Source: Teichococcus aestuarii
GTDB taxonomy: Bacteria; Pseudomonadota; Alphaproteobacteria; Acetobacterales; Acetobacteraceae
Direction: 5' to 3'
NCBI RefSeq assembly: GCF_003116135.1
Contig: NZ_PDOA01000001.1
Span: 372,001 to 436,000, forward strand
Length of the DNA stretch: 64,000 bases
The notes beneath the pieces were generated by a model that did not search any database, was not told where the DNA came from, and worked only from the letters and a program-made list of their open reading frames with translations. The translations under genes and the position numbers were made by a program. Numbering within the stretch: position 1 is the stretch's first letter; each line of letters starts with the position of its first letter. Shown one piece after another: positions 58,216 through 64,000 of the stretch.

Positions 58216-59700
58216 ATGACGGTCGGCATCGACATGGGCAGGACGACGGCGGGGCAGGCGGGGATGCTCGACCTGGAGGAGCTGCTCGCCACCCGTCTTC
58301 TCGTGCAGGGCAATTCCGGCTCCGGCAAGTCGCACCTGCTGCGTCGGCTGATGGAGCAGTCCGCCCCCTGGGTGCAGCAGGCGGTGATCGACCCGGAGGG
58401 CGACTTCGTCAGCCTGGCCGACCGCTTCGGCCATCTGGTGATCGACGCCTCCCAGCACACTGAAGGCGCCTTGCAGCGCGCCGCCGACCGCGTGCGGGCG
58501 CACCGCGTCTCGGTGGTGCTGAACCTCGAGGGGCTGGATGCGGACGGCCAGATGCGCCACGCCGCGGCCTTCCTCGGCGGGCTGTTCGATGCCGAGCGCG
58601 ACTACTGGTCGCCGATGCTCGTGGTGGTGGACGAGGCACAGCTCTTCGCCCCCGCCGCCGCCGGCGAGGTGTCGGACGAGGCGCGGCGGGCCTCGCTCGG
58701 CGCCATGGCCAACCTGATGTCGCGCGGGCGCAAGCGGGGGCTGGCCGGCATCATCGCCACGCAGCGCCTGGCCAAGCTGGCCAAGAACGTGGCCGCCGAG
58801 GCCAGCAACTTCCTGATGGGCCGCACCTTCCTCGACATCGACATGGCCCGCGCCGCCGACCTGCTGGGCATGGAGCGCCGCCAGGCGGAGATGTTCCGCG
58901 ACCTGCCGCGCGGCAGCTTCGTGGCGCTCGGCCCGGCGCTCTCCCGCCGGCCGCTGGCCATCCAGATCGGGCCGGTGGAGACGGAATCGCGCGGCACCAA
59001 TCCGGGGCTGGTGCCGCTGCCGCAGACCGCGCCGGAGGATGCCCGCGAGCTGATCCTGGCCGCCACGGCGGAACCCGAGGCGCCGCGCCCGCCGCCGCGC
59101 CGCGCCCCCGCGCCGCCGCCGCCCGACATCCTGGCGCAGCTCGCCCAGGCCCGCCCCACCATGCCCGCCCCGCGCGCCGAGCCGGAGCCGACGCCCGACG
59201 AACGCGCCGCCCGCAAGCGGAGGCTCGACGAGATCCTGCGTCAGGTGCTGGCGGAGCCGGAGGCGTCCTTCCGCAGCACCTCCGTGCTGTACCAGGATTT
59301 CCTGGTGCGGCTGCGCATCCATGCCGTGCCCGGCAAGCCGCCGGAGATCCCCGCCTTCCGCCGCATGCTGGCGGTGGCGCGCGCCGGCATCAGCGCCGAG
59401 GCGGCGGAGGGCGAGGAATGGCAGCAGGCCGAGGCCCGCGCCGGTGCCCTGCCGGAGGACATGCAGGGCGTGTTCCTGATGCTGGCCCGCGCCGCGCTGG
59501 AGCGGCTGCCCTGTCCGCCGGACGCGGCCATCGCCCAGGCCTATGGCACGCGCTCCGTGGGGCGGGCGCGGCGGGTGCTGGCCTATATGGAGGAGCAGGG
59601 GGCCATCGTGCTGCGGCCGGACGCGCAGGGGCGGCGCATCCTGGCGCTGGTGGGCCTTGGCTGGGAGACGGCGCCGGGCGATCCCGGCGCCGCCGTCTGA
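58216..59700 (+). CDS. HerA-like (DUF87) hexameric ATPase with C-terminal helical region
   Basis: This 494-residue protein has an N-terminal HerA/FtsK-type ATPase with Walker A GNSGSGKS (32-39), Walker B LVVVDEAQLF (D139, E140), an ATQRL sensor and a DIDMARAADLLGM region. Residues 290-330 are a proline-rich linker (PPPRRAPAPPPPDILAQLAQ). The C-terminal third is helical and may hold a winged helix (FLMLARAALERLPCPPDAAI to LAYMEEQGAIVLRP). Classical HerA works with NurA nuclease, and no NurA is nearby. Possible roles are DNA repair, translocation or defence. Its stop abuts the convergent PAP2 stop (TGATCA). Confidence 0.8.
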   Translation: MTVGIDMGRTTAGQAGMLDLEELLATRLLVQGNSGSGKSHLLRRLMEQSAPWVQQAVIDPEGDFVSLADRFGHLVIDASQHTEGALQRAADRVRAHRVSVVLNLEGLDADGQMRHAAAFLGGLFDAERDYWSPMLVVVDEAQLFAPAAAGEVSDEARRASLGAMANLMSRGRKRGLAGIIATQRLAKLAKNVAAEASNFLMGRTFLDIDMARAADLLGMERRQAEMFRDLPRGSFVALGPALSRRPLAIQIGPVETESRGTNPGLVPLPQTAPEDARELILAATAEPEAPRPPPRRAPAPPPPDILAQLAQARPTMPAPRAEPEPTPDERAARKRRLDEILRQVLAEPEASFRSTSVLYQDFLVRLRIHAVPGKPPEIPAFRRMLAVARAGISAEAAEGEEWQQAEARAGALPEDMQGVFLMLARAALERLPCPPDAAIAQAYGTRSVGRARRVLAYMEEQGAIVLRPDAQGRRILALVGLGWETAPGDPGAAV

Positions 59701-60411
59701 TCAGAGCAGGATTTCCACCAGCGAGGCGACCTTCTGCCCCAGCTCCCGCGTGGCATCGAAGAAGGTGACCACCTGGTAGGTGGCGACGAACCCGGCCGCG
59801 TAGAACAGGCCGGGCGAGAGGCGCTGGAAGCGCAGCGCCCCCTCGAACAGCCGGCGGGTGAGGCCCGAGCGTATCACCAGCGCCGCCACCGCCAGCCCCA
59901 GCACCGCCCCGCCCAGGATGTCGCTGGGATAATGGAAGCCGGCATAGACGCGCGGGATGCAGGCCACCACCAGCGCCCACAGGAAGGCCAGCGCGCCCAG
60001 CCTGCGCGAGGCCATGAAGATGCCGAGCGCCATGGCGAAGGTCATGGCCGCGTTGTCGCTGGGGAAGGAGCTGTAGTTGGCCAGGTAGCCTTCCTCCAGC
60101 CCCAGCAGCGCGTTGATCCCGAGGTCGAGGTTGTGGATGGGGCGCGGCCGCTCCCACATCACGTTCTGCACCAGGCGGGAGAGCAGCGCGGCCAGGATGG
60201 CGCCGCCCAGCCCGGCGAAGGCCAGGTAGCGGCCGTCCCGCCGGCGGGGGCCGAGATCGGTGAACCACATCCACCAGTAAGCGGCGACGAAGGGCGCCGT
60301 CTTGAACAGGTGATTGTTGGTCAGGGTGAAGATGATCCGGTCGGCGGCGAAGCTCTCGCCGGCAAAGCCGTTGAAGAAGTGGAGAACCCAGAGGTCCAAC
60401 GCCTGCAGCAT
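59701..60411 (-). CDS. PAP2-family membrane phosphatase
   Basis: This 236-residue protein has about six membrane helices and the three PAP2 signature regions: VQNVMWERPRP (K replaced by Q in KxxxxxxRP), YSSFPSDNAAMTFAMALG (PSDN in place of PSGH) and RVYAGFHYPSDILGG with the likely nucleophile His. It may act as an undecaprenyl-diphosphate or lipid phosphatase. ATG 60411 (MLQALDLWVLHFFNGF) has AAGGA upstream and is chosen over ATG 60462 or 60603. The catalytic differences leave activity open. Confidence 0.82.
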   Translation of the reverse strand: MLQALDLWVLHFFNGFAGESFAADRIIFTLTNNHLFKTAPFVAAYWWMWFTDLGPRRRDGRYLAFAGLGGAILAALLSRLVQNVMWERPRPIHNLDLGINALLGLEEGYLANYSSFPSDNAAMTFAMALGIFMASRRLGALAFLWALVVACIPRVYAGFHYPSDILGGAVLGLAVAALVIRSGLTRRLFEGALRFQRLSPGLFYAAGFVATYQVVTFFDATRELGQKVASLVEILL

Positions 60412-60621
60412 ACCCGTTCTTATCCTTGGGCCCGCATTCTGGGCTGCGTGTTGCGCCGCCATGGTCCGGTTTTGCTCGGCACGTTCCGGACCACGGATTG
60501 TCAGGGCCGGGCCGTCCTGCCCGCCATTGTCCTGAAACAATTCCGTCACAATGGGGAAGCCAAACGAAGCTTGGCAAGAAGAGCGGGAGGCATGACCGGT
60601 CACAGCGTGGTCAGGGCCGTC

Positions 60622-61176
60622 TCAGCGGGGCGGCACGACGCCTCGTGCAACCGCCTCGAATTCGCTACGCCTGGTTGCGAAGCGCGTCTTCTCTTCTGTG
60701 CATACAGTTGTGGTGCGGCCGCGGGGCGTTTCCACGATAGCAAAAAGCGTGCGCAATTCCTGGCCGCGTTGCGGAAGGTCGGGACGCGGGCGCAAATCGG
60801 CCACCAGCAGGACGCCTTCATGGCCGCTGTGGGCGAAGGATTCCACGCTGATCACGTTGTAGAGCGGTTGGAGCGTGGCCATCAGCACGCGCTGCCATCC
60901 CGGCGCACGGGCGAGGCGGTTCAGGTCCTCCTGGCGCAGCGATTCGTTTTGCGGCGCGGGCACGAAGGCAACCTGGCAGCCGGTGTCGCTGTCCTGCGGG
61001 CGGCGCACCGCCATGCGGGCCTGCTGCGCGCCCTGCACCGCCATGGGTGTCGCGGCATAGCCGGGCGGCGGATCGACGGCGAGGCCGGTGGCGGCATCTC
61101 GCAGGGGCTGGGCGGCGGCCGGCGCCGCCACCGACAGCGTGGCCAGCAGGAAAGCCGCGGCCGGAAAGGTTCTCAT
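60622..61176 (-). CDS. Secreted hypothetical protein
   Basis: This 184-residue protein is not recognised. It has a signal peptide (MRTFPAAAFLLATLSVAAPA, cleaved near AAAQ). The mature part has two cysteines (GCQVAFVP and TTVCTEEK), which could form a disulfide, and a strand-rich middle (MATLQPLYNVISVESFAHSG, then GVLLVADLRPRP). It lies between the PAP2 and DUF599 genes on the same strand, 59 bases after DUF599. Function is unknown. Confidence 0.7.
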   Translation of the reverse strand: MRTFPAAAFLLATLSVAAPAAAQPLRDAATGLAVDPPPGYAATPMAVQGAQQARMAVRRPQDSDTGCQVAFVPAPQNESLRQEDLNRLARAPGWQRVLMATLQPLYNVISVESFAHSGHEGVLLVADLRPRPDLPQRGQELRTLFAIVETPRGRTTTVCTEEKTRFATRRSEFEAVARGVVPPR

Positions 61177-61235
61177 GCCGCGCAGGGAAGGCCCGGCGGG
61201 CCGGGCTGTAAAGGCCGGCACCGTCGCAGGGCCGG

Positions 61236-61949
61236 CTAGTCCGCGCGGGGTGGCTGGTCCGCCGGCTGTGCGAGGGCGTCGCGCACCACGGAGCGGAACT
61301 CGCGCCGGTGCAGCTCCCGCAGCACCAGCAGGCTGCTCAGGATCAGCGCCACGGGGTGCAGGATCCAGGCCAGCGCGGCCAGCCCGAAATAATAGGCGCG
61401 CAGCCCCGTGTTGAAGTGCCGCGCGGCGCGGTTGGCCACCTCGGCCGCCACCAGCGCCTGCGGGATGGCCGCCGCCGTGCGGTCCAGCCCGCCCACGCAG
61501 ATGCTGCAGTAGTTGAACTGCCGCAGCGCCCAGGTCAGTTCGAAGAAGGCGCGCACGAAGATGAAGATGAGCAGGAAGATCCGGATCTCCCAGGCCGCGT
61601 CGTCGGGCGGCACCTCGGCGAAGGGCACGGCGCCGAAGACGCGGCGGCCGAGATCCGGCGTGCCCAGTATCGCCACCAGCGCGCCCAGGATGAAGATGCT
61701 GGTGTTGGCCAGGAAGGAGGTGGAGGTCATCAGGTTGCCGATGATGCTGATATCGGCGATCCGGTTCTCCCGCTCCGGCACCTGCCGCATCCAGCGGCGG
61801 CGGTGCTCGTCCATCGCGGCGATGACGCTGCGGGCACGGATGCTGGGCACCCGGTCCACCACGGCGGAATAGCCGATCCAGCAGGCGGTGAAGACGGCGA
61901 GGGCGAGCCAGTCGAGGGCGGTCAGCGGCAGGAGCATGACCCGCTGCAT
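61236..61949 (-). CDS. DUF599-family membrane protein
   Basis: This 237-residue protein has four membrane helices (LDWLALAVFTACWIGYSAVV, LANTSIFILGALVAILG, IFLLIFIFVRAFFELTWAL and AYYFGLAALAWILHPVALIL) and the DUF599 pattern (RENRIADISIIGNLMTSTSF, FNYCSICVGGL). The function is unknown. ATG 61949 (MQRVM) or ATG 61937 is the start; neither has a clear ribosome site. It is divergent from the MFS gene over about 97 bases. Confidence 0.85.
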   Translation of the reverse strand: MQRVMLLPLTALDWLALAVFTACWIGYSAVVDRVPSIRARSVIAAMDEHRRRWMRQVPERENRIADISIIGNLMTSTSFLANTSIFILGALVAILGTPDLGRRVFGAVPFAEVPPDDAAWEIRIFLLIFIFVRAFFELTWALRQFNYCSICVGGLDRTAAAIPQALVAAEVANRAARHFNTGLRAYYFGLAALAWILHPVALILSSLLVLRELHRREFRSVVRDALAQPADQPPRAD

Positions 61950-62046
61950 AGCATTGCCGTGACCCCTGCCGCAGCCCTCCAGGCGTGGCTTGTGGCGGGC
62001 GGCCTGGCGGGCCAAGCCGGGGCGCAACCATCCGCCGGAACCCTTC

Positions 62047-63213
62047 ATGCCGATTCCCCCTGATCCGCGCGCGGCGCGGCTGGCCATCCGCCTCGTCTTC
62101 CTGGCCAATGGCGCGGTGCTGGCGGGCTGGGCGCCGCTGGTGCCGCTGGCCAAGGCGCGGCTGGGGCTGGATGAGGGGCAGCTCGGCCTGGTGCTGCTGG
62201 CGCTCGGCGCGGGCGCGATCCTGGCCATGCCGCTGGCGGGGATGCTGATCGCGCGGCATGGCAGCCGGGCGGTGAGCATCGCGGCCGGGCTGGCCTTCGC
62301 CGCGCTGCTGCCGCTGCTGGCGCTGGCGCCCGACTCGCCCGCGCTGGGGGCGCCGCTGCTGGCCCTGGCGCTGTTCGCCTTCGGTGCCGCCAACGGGCTG
62401 ATGGACGTGGCGATGAACGCCCAGGCCGTGGCGGTGGAAGCGAAGGGCACGCGGCCCATCATGTCCTCCATCCACGGCATCTTCAGCATCGGCGGCCTGC
62501 TGGGGGCGGTCTCCGTCAGTCTGCTGCTGCGTGCCGGCCTCTCGCCGGTGGCGGCGGCGCTGGCTCTGGGCATGGCGGCCATGGCGCTGCTGGCGGCGCA
62601 GGCCCGCGCCCTGCTGCCGCGCGCCGAGGACCGGCCGGGCGATGGCCACGGCTTCGCCCTGCCGCGGGGGCCGGTGCTGGCCTTCGGGCTGCTCTGCTTC
62701 ATCATGCTGCTGGCGGAGGGCTCGATGATCGACTGGAGCGCCGTCTACCTGGTGCAGCAGCGCGGCATGGAGGTGGCGCTGGCCGGGCTCGGCTTCGGCG
62801 CCTTCTCGGTGGCGATGGCGGCGGCCCGGCTTTCGGGCGATGCGCTGAACGCCCGGCTCGGGCCGGTGCGGCTGCTGCGGGGCGGGGCGCTGCTGGCGGC
62901 GCTGGGGCTGGCCGTGGTGGTGGTGCTGCCGCAGGCCTGGGGGGCGCTGCTGGGCTTCGTACTGGTGGGGCTTGGCATCGGCAATGCCGTGCCGCTGCTG
63001 TTCAGCGCCGCGGGCCGGCTGCCGGGGGTGGCGCCCGGCACCGCCATCGCCGCAGTGGCGACGCTGGGCTATGCCGGGCTGCTGGCCGGCCCGGCGCTGA
63101 TCGGCTTCGCCGCGCGGCTCACCAGCCTGCCCGTGGCGCTGGCCGGGGTGGCGCTGCTGGTGCTGGCCGTGGCGGCGTGGGCCGGCATCGCGCGCAACGA
63201 GGCCGGCCGCTGA
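62047..63213 (+). CDS. MFS transporter, YbjJ-like
   Basis: This 388-residue protein has about 12 helices. LVFLANGAVLAGWAPLVPLA and the segment FGAANGLMDVAMNAQAVAVE followed by GTRPIMSSIHGIFSIGGLLG are typical of the YbjJ group of the major facilitator superfamily. The substrate is unknown. ATG 62047 (MPIPPDPRAARLAIRLV) is chosen because it lies just before the first helix. It is convergent with the symporter gene over 7 bases. Confidence 0.9.
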   Translation: MPIPPDPRAARLAIRLVFLANGAVLAGWAPLVPLAKARLGLDEGQLGLVLLALGAGAILAMPLAGMLIARHGSRAVSIAAGLAFAALLPLLALAPDSPALGAPLLALALFAFGAANGLMDVAMNAQAVAVEAKGTRPIMSSIHGIFSIGGLLGAVSVSLLLRAGLSPVAAALALGMAAMALLAAQARALLPRAEDRPGDGHGFALPRGPVLAFGLLCFIMLLAEGSMIDWSAVYLVQQRGMEVALAGLGFGAFSVAMAAARLSGDALNARLGPVRLLRGGALLAALGLAVVVVLPQAWGALLGFVLVGLGIGNAVPLLFSAAGRLPGVAPGTAIAAVATLGYAGLLAGPALIGFAARLTSLPVALAGVALLVLAVAAWAGIARNEAGR

Positions 63214-63220
63214 GGGGAGG

Positions 63221-64000
63221 CTACTCCTTCCCCTCCGCCGTGCGGCGGGACCAGATGGCGGTGTCGATGCGCGGCGCCACCTCCGGCATGCTCTGCGCCA
63301 GGAACACCGGCAGCTGGCCGGCTTTGCGCTGTTCCAGATAGTCGCGCGTCAGCCGTGCCACCTGGCCGGAGAGCAGCAGGATGGCGACGAGGTTGATGGT
63401 GGCCATCAGCCCCATCGAGGCATCGGCGGCGTTGAACACGCTGGCCACGCTCTCCATCGCGCCCCAGAACACCATGCCGAGCAGCGCCAGCCGCAGCACC
63501 GCGCGGCCCAGCCGGCCATTGCCGCCGAGGAAGGTGAGGGCGCTCTCGGCATAGGCGTAGTTGCCGATGATCGAGGTGAAGGCGAAGAAGAAGATGGCCA
63601 CCGCCACGAAATAGGGGCCGGAGGCGCCGATATGCGCCTCCATCGCCGCCTGGGTGAGCTGGGTGCCGGTGGGGCCGCCGGCCGGGTCCAGCGTGCCGGA
63701 GAGCAGGATCAGCAGCGCCGTGGCGGTGCAGATCAGCAGCGTGTCGATGAACACGCCGAGCGCCTGCACGAAGCCCTGGCTCGCCGGGTGGTGCGGGTCG
63801 GGCGTGGCGGCGGCGGCGATGTTGGGGGCGCTGCCCATGCCGGCCTCGTTGGAGAACAGGCCGCGCTTCACGCCGTTCAGCATGGCGGCCGCCATGGCGC
63901 CGGCCACGCCGCCCGCCGCCGGCTCCAGCCCCAGCGCGCTGCGGAAGATGAGGCCGAGCATCGCCGGCACCTCGCCCGCATGGGACAGCACCGCGTAGAG
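63221..64000 (-). CDS. Sodium:alanine symporter family protein, C-terminal part (cut by window edge)
   Basis: The last 259 codons of an AgcS/AlsT-type amino-acid:sodium symporter are visible; the 5' part lies beyond base 64000. The segment has several membrane helices and the signature GVKRGLFSNEAGMGSAPNIA of the family, then FFFAFTSIIGNYAYAE and ESVASVFNAADASMGLMATI. The ligand is probably alanine or glycine. The tail (QSMPEVAPRIDTAIW) is cytoplasmic. Confidence 0.93.
   Translation of the reverse strand, partial: LYAVLSHAGEVPAMLGLIFRSALGLEPAAGGVAGAMAAAMLNGVKRGLFSNEAGMGSAPNIAAAATPDPHHPASQGFVQALGVFIDTLLICTATALLILLSGTLDPAGGPTGTQLTQAAMEAHIGASGPYFVAVAIFFFAFTSIIGNYAYAESALTFLGGNGRLGRAVLRLALLGMVFWGAMESVASVFNAADASMGLMATINLVAILLLSGQVARLTRDYLEQRKAGQLPVFLAQSMPEVAPRIDTAIWSRRTAEGKE

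Noticed and set aside
60462-60493. Inverted repeat TGGTCCGG/CCGGACCA upstream of the PAP2 gene
   Set aside because: The loop is 16 bases and the arms only 8, and it overlaps alternative start codons, so it is not convincing as a terminator or operator.

Overview
The window is very GC-rich (long spurious open frames occur on both strands) and reads like a chromosome segment of an alphaproteobacterium. The best fit is Acetobacteraceae, close to Roseomonas. The grounds are the gene order (zapA-6S RNA-fau, yebC-ruvCAB-ybgC-tolQRAB-pal-cpoB-tilS-ftsH-folP-glmM), an EcfG-type sigma factor, and the alphaproteobacterial form of SerC. This placement is inferred from gene content and not from a database search. 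No insertion sequence, prophage, CRISPR array, tRNA or rRNA was seen, and no gene-free stretch exceeds about 300 bases.

1-7389 (minus): an operon for the GlgE route of alpha-glucan synthesis, glgE, treS-maltokinase fusion and glgB (cut by the window edge), with 3-base gaps. 7433-9669 (plus): egtB-egtD for ergothioneine.

9728-13073: a general-stress cluster of small proteins (DUF2383, two small unknowns, KGG-repeat, small membrane protein, PRC-barrel) beside an EcfG-like ECF sigma factor. Three of the transcription units carry GGAAC-N16/17-(C/G)GTT promoters of the EcfG type.

13288-19123: a complete diffusible-signal-factor (DSF) quorum-sensing module. It has an RpfF synthase convergent with an RpfC hybrid sensor kinase, whose operon begins with a REC-PAS-GGDEF-EAL regulator where Xanthomonas has the HD-GYP protein RpfG. 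I consider this the most interesting system in the window.

19317-28501: an MFS transporter and SDR on minus, divergent from an IclR regulator, a second SDR and a five-gene dipeptide-type ABC importer on plus. This looks like a catabolic island of unknown substrate. 28599-33494: GST, an orphan YnjB-like binding protein, cupin, and fbaB-thiE plus an unknown gene on minus.

33610-59700: mostly housekeeping genes. In order: coiled-coil protein, zapA, 6S RNA, fau, a YmdB-type phosphoesterase, yebC, ruvC-ruvA-ruvB, the Tol-Pal system, tilS, ftsH, folP, glmM, thiD, a PhzF homologue, serC, an EamA exporter, small proteins and a HerA-like ATPase. 59701-64000: PAP2 phosphatase, two unknown genes, a YbjJ-like MFS protein and the 3' part of a sodium:alanine symporter cut by the window edge.
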